NCBI RefSeq assembly: GCF_004402045.1
Contig: NZ_SOMG01000011.1
Coordinates: 62,001-126,000, forward strand
Length of the DNA stretch: 64,000 nt
Direction: 5' to 3'
DNA from: Lelliottia nimipressuralis
GTDB taxonomy: Bacteria; Pseudomonadota; Gammaproteobacteria; Enterobacterales; Enterobacteriaceae
Below the pieces are notes generated by a model. It searched no databases, was not told where the DNA came from, and was given only the letters and a program-made list of their open reading frames with translations. Below are positions 23,255-32,510 of the stretch, piece by piece (the first letter of the stretch is position 1; every line of letters starts with the position of its first letter). The translations under genes were made by a program, and so were the position numbers.

Positions 23255-23280
23255 GCCAAAGGATGTTTGCATCCTTTGGC
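23255..23280 (+). terminator. Hairpin after purC
   Basis: A perfect 11-bp stem GCCAAAGGATG/CATCCTTTGGC with loop TTTG, 12 nt past the purC stop. No T run follows, so it may stabilise the 3' end rather than terminate efficiently. Confidence 0.7.
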
Positions 23281-23363
23281 GTCTTACCTTTGTTTCCTAT
23301 GGTAATCTTGCCGTTAACCGCCTACGATCATAGCTATTATAAATGGAATAGTTCGAGGTGGTT

Positions 23364-24233
23364 ATGCGCTGGCAAGGGCGTCGTGAAAGTGACAATGTAG
23401 AAGACAGACGCAGTGATGGTGGCGGCGGTCCTTCAATGGGCGGGCCCGGCTTCCGGTTACCCAGCGGCAAGGGCGGGATAATCCTGCTGATTGTGGTGCT
23501 GGTCGCGGGGTATTACGGCGTCGATCTCACCGGTTTAATGACCGGTCAGCCGCTGCAACAGCAGCAGCAATCTCAGCGCTCCATCAGTCCGAATGAAGAT
23601 GAAGCGGCCAAATTTACCTCCGTTATTCTCGCCACAACAGAAGACACCTGGAGTCAGCTGTTCGAGAAGATGGGGCGTACCTACCAGCAGCCGAAGCTGG
23701 TGATGTATCGTGGTGCAACCCGTACCGGATGCGGTACCGGGCAATCTGTGATGGGGCCGTTCTACTGCCCGGCAGACGGCACGGTCTATATCGATCTCTC
23801 GTTTTACGATGACATGAAACGCAAGCTTGGCGCTGACGGTGATTTTGCTCAGGGCTACGTGATCGCGCATGAAGTCGGCCATCACGTGCAAAAGCTGCTG
23901 GGGATTGAGCCAAAAGTACGCCAGCTTCAGCAAAATGCGTCTCAGGCGGAAGTGAACCGCCTTTCTGTCAAAATGGAACTGCAGGCGGACTGCTTCGCGG
24001 GCGTCTGGGGCCACAGCATGAAGCAGCAGGGCGTTCTGGAATCCGGTGACCTTGAAGAGGCGTTAAATGCCGCTCAGGCTATCGGTGACGACCGTCTTCA
24101 GCAGCAGAGCCAGGGGCGCGTAGTGCCGGACAGCTTCACTCACGGTACCTCGCAACAGCGTTATAGCTGGTTCAAACGTGGTTTCGACAGCGGCGATCCG
24201 GCGCAGTGCAATACCTTCGGTAAAGCGATGTAA
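23364..24233 (+). CDS. ypfJ: Putative neutral zinc metallopeptidase YpfJ
   Basis: 289-aa membrane-anchored protein of the YpfJ/KPN_02809 neutral zinc metallopeptidase family. The N terminus is glycine-rich and cytoplasmic (residues 1-32), one membrane span follows at about 33-53, then a glutamine-rich linker (QQQQQSQ) and the catalytic region. The latter has [12 protein letters not shown] and a downstream [14 protein letters not shown], giving the HEXXH plus Glu zinc-site pattern. Substrate unknown. ATG 23364 has GAGG at a good distance; the stop shares one base with the tmcA start (TAATG). Confidence 0.92.
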   Translation: MRWQGRRESDNVEDRRSDGGGGPSMGGPGFRLPSGKGGIILLIVVLVAGYYGVDLTGLMTGQPLQQQQQSQRSISPNEDEAAKFTSVILATTEDTWSQLFEKMGRTYQQPKLVMYRGATRTGCGTGQSVMGPFYCPADGTVYIDLSFYDDMKRKLGADGDFAQGYVIAHEVGHHVQKLLGIEPKVRQLQQNASQAEVNRLSVKMELQADCFAGVWGHSMKQQGVLESGDLEEALNAAQAIGDDRLQQQSQGRVVPDSFTHGTSQQRYSWFKRGFDSGDPAQCNTFGKAM

Positions 24234-26180
24234 TGCAGCTGTTTGAACAGCTAATAAGCGAGCTTGAGCGCACCGGCCATCGTCGGCTGGTGGTGCTCAG
24301 CGGTGACGCGCAGTGGACGTTAACCCAGGCGGTCGCCCTGCGTGACGCCCTCCCCGGAGACTGGGTTTGGCTGGATGAACGCCCTTCACAAGCCATCAGC
24401 GGCCTGCTGGGACGCGAGTTCCGGCATGCCGTTTTTAACGCCAGTACCGGGTTTGATGTCGCCGCGTTTGCCGCCCTGAGCGGAACGCTGAGCGCCGGAA
24501 GCCTTCTGGTACTGCGGGTGCCGCCGCTCGACGCGTGGGCTGAACTTCCTGACAGTGATTCATTACGCTGGAGCGATAGCGCCGAAGCGATAGCCACGCC
24601 ACATTTTGTCCACCATTTCTGCCAGACCATTACCGCCGATCCCGACGCGATTGTCTGGCTTCAGGGTAGCGAGTTATCTCTTCCGCCTTTACCCGATACG
24701 CCCGACTGGCAGCCTGCCAGCGGCGCACCGCAGCGCGAGCAGGCGGAGATCCTGGATGTGCTTCAGGGGATGCAGGGTGGCATCGTGGCCGTTACCGCCG
24801 CGCGCGGGCGCGGAAAGTCAGCCATGGCGGGAATGTTGCTGAACCGTATTGCGGGCAGCGCCGTGGTCACCGCCCCGGCGAAGGGGGCAACGGATATTAT
24901 CGCCCGCTTTGCCGGAGAGCATTTTTTATTTTATGGCTCCGGACGCGCTGCTTGCCTCTTCACGCCACGCCGACTGGCTGATTGTTGATGAAGCTGCCGC
25001 GATCCCCGGCCCGCTGCTGGAAAAGCTGGTGCGTCGTTTCCCTCGCGTGCTGTTGACCACCACGGTGCAGGGTTATGAAGGGACGGGCCGGGGATTCTTG
25101 CTTAAATTCTGCGGTCGGTTTGCCGGGCTACAGCGTTACAGCCTATCAGCGCCGGTACGCTGGGCTGCGGGCTGCCCGCTTGAGCGGGTCGTTGCCAGCG
25201 CGCTGCTGTTTGACGATACGCTGCTTGACCGCCGCCCGGAAGGGGAGGTGCATTTAACTTCTCTGACGTCTGCTACGTGGGAAAGCCGTCCGGCGCTGGC
25301 AGCGAGCGTATACGAGCTACTCTGCGCCGCGCATTATCGTACCTCGCCGCTCGATTTACGCCGCATGATGGACGCGCCCGGGCAGCAGTTTGCTGTCGCA
25401 GAAGCGAACCCGGTCATCGCCGGGGCGCTCTGGCTGGTGGAGGAGGGCGGGCTATCCCCTGAGCTTAGCCGCGCCGTGTGGGCGGGGTTCCGGCGTCCTC
25501 GCGGGAACCTGGTGGCGCAGTCTCTGGCGGCGCACGGCGGCTGCCCGCTGGCGGCAACGCTCAGAGGCCGACGGGTGACCCGCATTGCCGTGCACCCTCA
25601 TCGTCAGCGGGAAGGGATTGGTCAGGCGCTTATCCGCAGCGCCAGCGGAGAAGATTATCTGTCGGTGAGCTTTGGTTATACCGATGAGCTTTGGCGCTTC
25701 TGGCAGCAGTGCGGGTTTGTGCTGGTGCGGATGGGGAGCCATCGTGAAGCCAGCAGCGGCTGTTACACCGCGATGGCGCTACTGGCGCAGAGTGATGCCG
25801 GGCGCCTGCTGTGTGAGCAGGCACAGCAGCGTCTGAAGCGCGATGCGCGTGTATTATCGGCCTGGAACGGTGAAAAGATCCCGGTGGAAGATGAATGGGA
25901 AGCTACCCTTAATCATGACGACTGGCTGGAGCTGGCAGGGTTTGCCTTCGCCCACCGGGCGTTTTCAACCTCGGTTGCCGCACTGACGCGGCTGTTGTTA
26001 ACCGTGGACATGCCGCTTCCGGCCCTGCGTGGGAAAATGGAAGGAAAAACGGAAGACGTCGGGCGAAAAGCATTGCTGGCAAAGTTGCGGAGTGAAACCG
26101 CGCAAGCGATTGAAAGTCTTGATTATCCGCGCTGCCAGCAGTTGAAAGAAGACATTTTGCAATGGCAATTTTTTCAATGA
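24233..26180 (+). pseudogene. tmcA: tRNA(Met) cytidine acetyltransferase TmcA, frameshifted
   Basis: TmcA acetylates the wobble cytidine of elongator tRNA-Met using acetyl-CoA and ATP. The 5' part (24233-24932) encodes the N-terminal domain and the start of the helicase domain with Walker A (TAARGRGKSAMAG). The 3' part, in the +1 frame, encodes APDALLASSRHADWLIVDEAAAIP (Walker B), the GNAT domain (RIAVHPHRQREGIGQALI) and the C-terminal tail. Removing one T from ATTTTTTATTTTATGG (24921-24936) joins both parts into a normal protein of 648 codons. As written the 0 frame ends at 24988. The rest of the gene has no other damage, so this is a recent mutation or a homopolymer sequencing error. Confidence 0.85.
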
Positions 26181-26253
26181 CTTCTTCAGTAAAGTGGCAT
26201 GGTCATTCCCGCTGCGAGGCGTAGAATCCAGGTCATCTATTAAGGAGACCGCC

Positions 26254-26949
26254 ATGAAACACGACCATTTTGTTGTTCAAAGCCCTGACAAACCGGCTAA
26301 ACAGTTACTGCTTCTGTTTCATGGCGTTGGCGATAATGCCGTCAATATGGGGCAGATTGGCAGCTGGTTTGCGCCTGTATTTCCGGAGGCCTTGATTGTC
26401 AGCATCGGTGGCGTAGAGCCATGTGGTCCAAACGGTCGGCAGTGGTTTTCTGTTCAGGGTGTAACGGAGGAGAACCGTCAGGCGCGCATTGATGCCATTA
26501 TGCCCACGTTTATCGACATTGTTCGCTACTGGCAGCAGCAGAGCGGCGTCGGTGCCGACGCAACCGCGCTGATTGGCTTCTCGCAGGGGTCAATCATGTC
26601 CCTGGAAAGCGTAAAAGCGCAGCCAGGTCTGGTTTCGAGAGTGATCGCGTTTAACGGTCGTTTTGCGACGCTACCGACTAGCGCGTCCACGCAGACGACG
26701 ATCCACCTGATCCACGGTGGTGAAGACCGGGTGATTGAGCTTTCGCATGCGGTTGCCGCGCAGGAAGCGCTGATTCGCGAAGGTGGGGATGTGACGCTGG
26801 ATATCGTTGACGACCTGGGCCATGCGATTGACGACCGTAGCATGCAGTTTGCGCTCGATCGTTTGCGCTATACCGTACCGAAGCACTACTTTGATGAAGC
26901 GCTCAGCGGCGGCAAGCCGGATAACGATGATATTGTTGAGTTTATGTGA
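26254..26949 (+). CDS. ypfH: Esterase YpfH, alpha/beta hydrolase
   Basis: 231-aa cytoplasmic serine hydrolase of the carboxylesterase/phospholipase group. The nucleophile elbow is GFSQGS, the oxyanion loop is LFHGVGDN near the N terminus, the acid is within HGGEDRVI and the catalytic His is in LGHAID. E. coli YpfH shows esterase activity on short acyl esters; the natural substrate is unknown. ATG 26254 is preceded by AAGGAG at 26242-26247; the in-frame ATG at 26194 has no ribosome site. Confidence 0.93.
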   Translation: MKHDHFVVQSPDKPAKQLLLLFHGVGDNAVNMGQIGSWFAPVFPEALIVSIGGVEPCGPNGRQWFSVQGVTEENRQARIDAIMPTFIDIVRYWQQQSGVGADATALIGFSQGSIMSLESVKAQPGLVSRVIAFNGRFATLPTSASTQTTIHLIHGGEDRVIELSHAVAAQEALIREGGDVTLDIVDDLGHAIDDRSMQFALDRLRYTVPKHYFDEALSGGKPDNDDIVEFM

Positions 26950-26955
26950 GGTTGC

Positions 26956-26976
26956 CCCCTCTCCCATGGAGAGGGG
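26956..26976. terminator. Bidirectional hairpin between ypfH and ypfN
   Basis: CCCCTCTCC/GGAGAGGGG, a perfect 9-bp stem with a 3-nt loop, between two convergent genes. The CCCTCTCC...GGAGAGGG unit also appears at 63263, so it may be a dispersed repeat rather than a simple terminator. Confidence 0.6.
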
Positions 26977-26987
26977 AAACAGATCGA

Positions 26988-27185
26988 TTACTTCTTCTGA
27001 TCCTTCTTCGGCCAGTCGTCGTCATCGTCCCACTTATCGTTAAAATCACGATGCGGGGGAAGATCCGGTTTGTTGGCGAGAAATTTTTTATGGTCAACGC
27101 GCTTAAGATCTTTAATCACGTTAAGCAATACGCCGACCAGAAAAACCAACACCAGAATCCACCAGTACTTTGAAAGCCAGTCCAT
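26988..27185 (-). CDS. ypfN: Small membrane protein YpfN
   Basis: 65-aa protein with one N-terminal membrane helix (about residues 5-25, [19 protein letters not shown]) and a highly charged C-terminal tail ([15 protein letters not shown]). This is the UPF0370 family; function unknown. It lies 24 nt downstream of dapE on the same strand, as in E. coli. Confidence 0.93.
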   Translation of the reverse strand: MDWLSKYWWILVLVFLVGVLLNVIKDLKRVDHKKFLANKPDLPPHRDFNDKWDDDDDWPKKDQKK

Positions 27186-27209
27186 TCGCTATTCCTCTCA
27201 GAGCGTTCG

Positions 27210-28337
27210 TCAGGCGACGAGTTGCTCCATAATACGTTGATACATACGGGCCAGCAGTTGCAAATCTGCCGCATTGACACACTCATTTATTTTATGAATG
27301 GTTGCGTTCACTGGACCCAGTTCGACAACCTGGGCACCCATGCGGGCGATAAAGCGTCCGTCTGAGGTGCCACCCGTCGTCAGCAGCTGTGGCTTAATTT
27401 CATTATAGTGCTCGATGGCGTTCACCACCGCATCCACCAGTTTGCCACGCTGCGTCAGGAACGGCTGGCCGGAAAGCCACCAGTCGACGGTGTAGCGCAG
27501 GTTATATTTTTCCAGCAGGGCGACAACGCGCGCCTTGATCATCTCATCGGTCAGTTCAGTGCTGAATCGGAAGTTGAACTGGACGAAGTAATCTCCCGGG
27601 ATAACGTTATTGCTGCCGGTCCCGGCCTTGACGTTTGCAATCTGCATGCTGGTCGGCGGGAAGAACTCGTTGCCTTTATCCCACTCAATTGCCACTAATT
27701 CGCTCAGCATCGGCGCCGCGCGATGGACCGGGTTATCGGCCAGATGCGGATAAGCAACGTGTCCCTGAACGCCATGAATGGTCAGATTACAGGTCAGCGA
27801 GCCGCGGCGCCCGTTTTTGACGACATCACCCACCACTTCGGTACTGGACGGCTCACCGACCAGGCAGTAGTCGAGACGATCGTTACGCGCCATCAGCGCT
27901 TCAACGACCTTCACGGTACCGTTATGGGCGCTGGCTTCTTCGTCGGAGGTGATTAAAAACGCGAGACGGTTCTTGTGGTTCGGATGCTGAGCAACAAAGC
28001 GCTCTGCTGCCACGACCATCGCCGCCAGAGAGCCTTTCATGTCTGCCGCACCGCGGCCAAACAGCATGCCATCGCGGATGGTCGGTTCAAACGGTGGGTT
28101 AATCCAGCGATCCGCGTCACCCGCGGGAACGACGTCAGTATGCCCGGCAAAGGCCAGCGTTTCACCCTGGCCGCGCCACGCCCAGAAGTTCTGGGTATCG
28201 CCAAAATCCATGCGTTCAACGGTAAAACCGATGGCACGCAGGCGTTCAATCATTAATGCCTGACAACCTGCGTCGTCCGGGCTAAGGGAAGGACGGCGAA
28301 TAAGCTGCTGAGTCAGCTCAATGACCGGGCATGACAT
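27210..28337 (-). CDS. dapE: Succinyl-diaminopimelate desuccinylase
   Basis: Dizinc M20-family hydrolase cleaving N-succinyl-LL-DAP in the lysine/peptidoglycan pathway. The 375-aa product has [12 protein letters not shown] with the first zinc His and Asp, RGAADMKGS, the catalytic Glu pair [10 protein letters not shown], and [18 protein letters not shown] and NATIHKINE with the remaining ligands. Length matches E. coli. It follows yffB by 10 nt, suggesting a yffB-dapE-ypfN operon. Confidence 0.98.
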   Translation of the reverse strand: MSCPVIELTQQLIRRPSLSPDDAGCQALMIERLRAIGFTVERMDFGDTQNFWAWRGQGETLAFAGHTDVVPAGDADRWINPPFEPTIRDGMLFGRGAADMKGSLAAMVVAAERFVAQHPNHKNRLAFLITSDEEASAHNGTVKVVEALMARNDRLDYCLVGEPSSTEVVGDVVKNGRRGSLTCNLTIHGVQGHVAYPHLADNPVHRAAPMLSELVAIEWDKGNEFFPPTSMQIANVKAGTGSNNVIPGDYFVQFNFRFSTELTDEMIKARVVALLEKYNLRYTVDWWLSGQPFLTQRGKLVDAVVNAIEHYNEIKPQLLTTGGTSDGRFIARMGAQVVELGPVNATIHKINECVNAADLQLLARMYQRIMEQLVA

Positions 28338-28347
28338 AGACTACACC

Positions 28348-28698
28348 TCAACGAAAAAATTCTGAATAAACGGTTTCACTGAAACCCAGCAGCATAGGCT
28401 GCCCTGGCGCGCAGAGCAATGGGCGTTTGATGATTGCCGGCATTTCGAGCATCAGTTTTGCCGCGCTGTCGGCATCTTTGATGCTGGCGCGCAGAGATTC
28501 GTCCAGTTTACGCCAGGTGGTACCGCGCGTATTCAGCAATGCTTCCCACCCCAGTTCGTTGATAGCTTTATGCAGAAATTCTGCATCAAGCCCATCGGCA
28601 CGGTAATCGTGGAAGCGGTACTCCACGCTATTTGCTTCCAGCCAGCGGCGGGCTTTTTTGATGGTGTCGCAATTTTTAATGCCGTACATCACAACCAT
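28348..28698 (-). CDS. yffB: ArsC/Spx-like reductase YffB
   Basis: 116-aa thioredoxin-fold protein. The N terminus is [17 protein letters not shown], with the single conserved Cys in the position used by ArsC and Spx proteins, and the family signature [12 protein letters not shown]. The fold suggests a glutathione-dependent thiol reductase, but no substrate is established. First gene of yffB-dapE-ypfN. Confidence 0.92.
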   Translation of the reverse strand: MVVMYGIKNCDTIKKARRWLEANSVEYRFHDYRADGLDAEFLHKAINELGWEALLNTRGTTWRKLDESLRASIKDADSAAKLMLEMPAIIKRPLLCAPGQPMLLGFSETVYSEFFR

Positions 28699-29031
28699 GG
28701 TGAATCCTTTTGACCTAATGATGATTAAATGTTCAGTAAATTCGAAGATATATCCTTAAATAGAATATAACACATTCAGGAATCGTCTGGATTTACACTT
28801 CTTCTTAATTCAACTCACAACTGTACGCTGAATATTCTTTCACCCTTTAAGCATAGATGTCCATAAGGTTTAAATTTCGAATAAACTCAGCAGGTAAAAT
28901 AAAATTCACCCATTTGTGGGGTTATTTCAAAATATTGCTAGCCGTCACAAAAAATTGAGGGTGATCCGTTCATATTTATCATAAATCCCCGCAGGACGTG
29001 GGGTACAATCACAGCAATTGGTTAAAGAGTC
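28699..29031. other. AT-rich intergenic region upstream of yffB and ypfM
   Basis: No gene was found in these 333 bases. The segment is visibly more AT-rich than its surroundings. On the minus strand it should hold the yffB promoter; a TATATT-like element lies around 28756-28768. On the plus strand it leads to the ypfM promoter. The partial dyad CCCCGCAGGACGTGGGG near 28986-29002 is the only other structure noticed. Confidence 0.6.
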
Positions 29032-29060
29032 TTCACAATGATGGTCCGTTTTTGTAGAAT
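29032..29060 (+). promoter_or_regulatory. Promoter of ypfM
   Basis: TTCACA (29032-29037) and TAGAAT (29055-29060) are separated by exactly 17 nt, each one mismatch from the sigma-70 consensus. The predicted start near 29067 leaves a leader of about 19 nt before the ypfM ATG and a transcript of about 177 nt up to the terminator at 29243. Confidence 0.65.
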
Positions 29061-29085
29061 GCGCATAATAATAAGAGAGGTTGTT

Positions 29086-29145
29086 ATGATTGAACGTGAA
29101 CTGGGGAACTGGAAAGATTTTATCGAAGGCATGCTTCGTAAATGA
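29086..29145 (+). CDS. ypfM: 19-residue protein YpfM
   Basis: A short frame encoding MIERELGNWKDFIEGMLRK, differing by one residue (R4) from E. coli YpfM as I recall it. A strong Shine-Dalgarno sequence (GAGAGG, 29075-29080) sits 5 nt upstream. Function is unknown; the peptide is amphipathic and has no membrane segment. It is transcribed opposite to both neighbours, acrD and yffB, from its own promoter and ends at a strong terminator about 70 nt later. Confidence 0.9.
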   Translation: MIERELGNWKDFIEGMLRK

Positions 29146-29212
29146 CATTCAGTAAGAATTGCAAGAGCACTAAAATAAGTATAATAACCATAGTGTGAAT
29201 TAATCACACAAT

Positions 29213-29243
29213 AAAAAGGCGGCCGATAAAGCCGCCTTTTTTT
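29213..29243. terminator. Bidirectional terminator between ypfM and acrD
   Basis: The stem GGCGGC/GCCGCC (29218-29223, 29231-29236) is preceded by AAAAA and followed by TTTTTTT, so it works on both strands. On the plus strand a second hairpin, GTGTGA/TCACAC (29193-29209), lies immediately before it. Confidence 0.9.
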
Positions 29244-29254
29244 ATTTCAACCAC

Positions 29255-32200
29255 TTACTCCAGACGCTCCTTCAGCGGGAAGCGGCGACGCACCAGCACA
29301 AAGAACAGCGGAACGAAGTAAATGGCCAGGATGGTGGCCGAAATCATGCCCCCCATGACGCCCGTGCCTACGGCATGCTGGCTGCTGGAGCCTGCGCCCG
29401 TGCTGGTTGCCATCGGCAGTACACCAAAAACAAACGCCAGCGACGTCATCAGGATCGGGCGTAAGCGCTGACGGCAGGCGTGCAGCGTGGCGGCCATTAG
29501 CTCGTGGCCTTTGGCATTCATCTCGTTGGCAAACTCAACAATCAGAATGGCGTTTTTCGCCGATAGCCCAATCACGGTGAGCAGCCCGACCTGGAAGTAG
29601 ACATCGTTCTCCAGGCCGCGCATCCATGTCGCGAGCAGGGCACCGATGACGCCAAGGGGCACTACCAGCATGACGGAGAACGGGACTGACCAGCTTTCAT
29701 ACAGTGCGGCAAGGCAGAGGAAGACCACCAGCAGCGAGAGCGCGTAAAGCGCAGGGGCCTGCGCGCCGGAGAGACGCTCCTGGTAAGACATGGCCGTCCA
29801 CTCCAGACCAAAACCGGCGGGCAGCTGCTGCACCAGTTTTTCCATGGTGTTCATGGCGGTACCGGTACTGACGCCCGGCGCGGCTTCCCCGACGATTTCA
29901 ACCGCGGAATAGCCGTTATAGCGTTCCAGACGCGGCGAACCGCTCTCCCAGTGCGAGTTGGCAAAGGCGGAGAAGGGCACCATGCCGCCGGCATTATTCC
30001 TGACAAACCAGCGGTTAATATCATCCGGCAGCATGCGGAACGGTGCGGCGGACTGTACATACACTTTTTTCACGCGACCGCGATCCATAAAGTCATTCAC
30101 ATAGCTCGAGCCCCATGCCGTTTGCAGGGTGTCATTGATATCGTTGATCGAGACGCCCAGCGCCTGCGCCTTACGCTGATCGATATCCACCTGCAGCTGC
30201 GGGCTGTCATCAAGACCGTTATGGCGAACGCGGGTCAGGCCTGAATCGCTGCTCGCCAGCGCTAGCAGCTTATCGCGCGCTGCCATCAGTGCCGTATGGC
30301 CCGCACCGGCGTGATCCTGCAGTTCCATATCAAACCCGGCAGAACTGCCCAGACCGCTTATCGCAGGCGGGCTGCTGGCAAAGACGCGCGCTTCTTTGAT
30401 GTGCGCAAAGGCTTTCGTCGCACGCTCAATGATGGCAAATGACGTTCCCGTTTTGGTGTCGCGTTCGTCCCAGTCCTTCAGGCGCACGAACATGCGGGCG
30501 ACGTTCTGCCCGTTTCCGCCGGGGCCGGAACCGACGGTGGAGAAGACCGAAACGACGTTATCTTTCTCTTTGGTGAAGAAGTACTGTTCCACTTTCTGAA
30601 CCACTTTCAGCGTCTGCTGCTGCGTTGCGCCGCTCGGGAGCTGCACCGAAGTGGTGAACATCCCCCGGTCTTCCATCGGCAGGAACGAGGTGGGCAGATG
30701 CATAAACAGCCAGACCATGCCGCCCAGCAGCGCAACGTAAACCATCATCCAGCGCAGGCTGCGGTGCAGCACGCCGCCGACGGCAGATTCATACCGGGCG
30801 GCATTGCGGTTAAACATCCGGTTAAACCAGCCGAAGAACCCTTTCTGACCGTGATGTTCCCCTTTGTGCAGCGGCTTCAGGATGGTGGCGCAGAGTGCAG
30901 GGGTGAGGATCAGCGCCACCAGCACGGAGAGCACCATCGCCGAGACGATGGTGATGGAGAACTGACGGTAAATCGCCCCGGTTGTGCCGCCGAAGAAGGC
31001 CATCGGGATAAAGACGGCCGACAGCACCATCGCAATACCGACTAACGCCCCCTGAATTTGTCCCATGGATTTTCGCGTCGCCTGGCGTGGAGAAAGGCCT
31101 TCTTCACTCATGATGCGCTCGACGTTTTCAACCACCACGATGGCATCATCCACCAGAAGGCCAATCGCCAGCACCATCGCAAACATTGTCAGGGTATTAA
31201 TGCTATACCCGAACGCGTACAGCACCGCAAAGGTGCCCAGCAGCACCACGGGGACGGCAATGGTTGGGATCAGCGTTGCGCGGAAGTTTTGCAGGAACAG
31301 GTACATGACCAGGAACACCAGCGCGATGGCTTCCAGCAGGGTCTTCACCACATCCTCAATCGACGCTTTAACGAAGGAGGTGGTTTCATAGGCGACTTTG
31401 TACTCCAGCCCGTGCGGGAAATACTGCGACAGCTCATCCAGACGGTCCAGCACCAGTTTCGCCGTGGCCATTTCGTTCGCACCGGAGGCCAGTTTAATCC
31501 CCAGACCGGAGGCCTGTTTGCCGTTAAAGCGGCTCAGGTAGTCGTATTTTTCTGCCCCCATTTCCACCGTGGCGACATCGCCCAGGCGCACTTCCGATCC
31601 ATCCTGATTCACGCGCAGGGTGATATTGCGGAATTGGTCCGGCGTCTGCAGCAGGGATTGCGAATTAATGGTGGCATTCAGGGCCTGTTTATCGACGGAC
31701 GGCGTTCCCCCCAGCTGCCCCACGGCAATCTGGGCGTTCTGGGCTTTGATGGCATTCGTCACGTCGGTTGCCGTCATCTGGACGCTGTTAAGCTTGTTGG
31801 GATCGAGCCAGATACGCATCGAGTATTGCGAGCCGTAAGCATCGATATCCCCCACGCCGTTGATACGGCTGATGGGATCCTGAATATTACTGGCGACGTA
31901 GTCCGCAATGTCCTGTTTATCCATCGAGCCATCTGTCGAGACAAACGCGATGGTCAAAATATTGGTATCACCGGTTTTACGTACGGTCACGCCCTGGTTC
32001 TGCACCGCCTGGGGAAGCTTGCGCATGGCCGACTGCAGCTGGTTTTGTACCTGCTGCACTGCTTCGTCCGGGTCGGTGCCCGCCTTAAAGCTCAGGGTGA
32101 CCGTCGCCTGGCCCGTCGCGCTACTTTGCGAAGACATGTACATCAGGTTATCCAGACCCGTCATGTTCTGCTCGATAACCTGCGTCACGGTGTTTTCCAG

Positions 32201-32368
32201 CGTTTGTGCGGAAGCGCCGGGGTAGTTTGCGGTGACACGCACGTTTGGCGGTGCCAGATCGGGGTATTGCTCAACGGGAAGTGATGTAATCGCCAGGACA
32301 CCTGTCAGACACAACAGGATGGCAAGCACCCAGGCAAAAATGGGGCGATCGATGAAAAAATTCGCCAT
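29255..32368 (-). CDS. acrD: RND multidrug efflux pump AcrD
   Basis: Inner-membrane proton-driven transporter that works with AcrA and TolC to export aminoglycosides, bile salts and other amphiphiles. The 1037-aa length equals E. coli AcrD. It starts [19 protein letters not shown] and has twelve membrane segments with two large periplasmic loops. The proton-relay Asp pair is in [17 protein letters not shown] and the matching Lys in the second half in [15 protein letters not shown]. There is no linked membrane-fusion protein gene, as usual for acrD. It lies downstream of narQ. The 142-nt upstream gap contains the dyad GATAAT-GTAA-ATTATC (32463-32478). Confidence 0.97.
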   Translation of the reverse strand: MANFFIDRPIFAWVLAILLCLTGVLAITSLPVEQYPDLAPPNVRVTANYPGASAQTLENTVTQVIEQNMTGLDNLMYMSSQSSATGQATVTLSFKAGTDPDEAVQQVQNQLQSAMRKLPQAVQNQGVTVRKTGDTNILTIAFVSTDGSMDKQDIADYVASNIQDPISRINGVGDIDAYGSQYSMRIWLDPNKLNSVQMTATDVTNAIKAQNAQIAVGQLGGTPSVDKQALNATINSQSLLQTPDQFRNITLRVNQDGSEVRLGDVATVEMGAEKYDYLSRFNGKQASGLGIKLASGANEMATAKLVLDRLDELSQYFPHGLEYKVAYETTSFVKASIEDVVKTLLEAIALVFLVMYLFLQNFRATLIPTIAVPVVLLGTFAVLYAFGYSINTLTMFAMVLAIGLLVDDAIVVVENVERIMSEEGLSPRQATRKSMGQIQGALVGIAMVLSAVFIPMAFFGGTTGAIYRQFSITIVSAMVLSVLVALILTPALCATILKPLHKGEHHGQKGFFGWFNRMFNRNAARYESAVGGVLHRSLRWMMVYVALLGGMVWLFMHLPTSFLPMEDRGMFTTSVQLPSGATQQQTLKVVQKVEQYFFTKEKDNVVSVFSTVGSGPGGNGQNVARMFVRLKDWDERDTKTGTSFAIIERATKAFAHIKEARVFASSPPAISGLGSSAGFDMELQDHAGAGHTALMAARDKLLALASSDSGLTRVRHNGLDDSPQLQVDIDQRKAQALGVSINDINDTLQTAWGSSYVNDFMDRGRVKKVYVQSAAPFRMLPDDINRWFVRNNAGGMVPFSAFANSHWESGSPRLERYNGYSAVEIVGEAAPGVSTGTAMNTMEKLVQQLPAGFGLEWTAMSYQERLSGAQAPALYALSLLVVFLCLAALYESWSVPFSVMLVVPLGVIGALLATWMRGLENDVYFQVGLLTVIGLSAKNAILIVEFANEMNAKGHELMAATLHACRQRLRPILMTSLAFVFGVLPMATSTGAGSSSQHAVGTGVMGGMISATILAIYFVPLFFVLVRRRFPLKERLE

Positions 32369-32441
32369 GAAAAAGTGACCTCGTTTTGCTGCACGTCATT
32401 ATTGTTTATTGCCCGCATAACTTTAGCGGTAAGGCCCAGGT

Positions 32442-32488
<47 letters not shown>

Positions 32489-32510
32489 CCCTGCGCTTCC
32501 CCCTTTACCG

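Noticed and set aside
24920..24927. Canonical -1 slippery heptamer T-TTT-TTA in the correct phase at the tmcA break, suggesting programmed frameshifting
   Set aside because: The downstream tmcA frame is +1, not -1, relative to the start frame, so a -1 slip would not rejoin the halves.
31058..32284. 408-codon open frame antisense to acrD
   Set aside because: Shadow of the RND coding sequence; composition is His/Arg/Gln-rich and no family features are seen.
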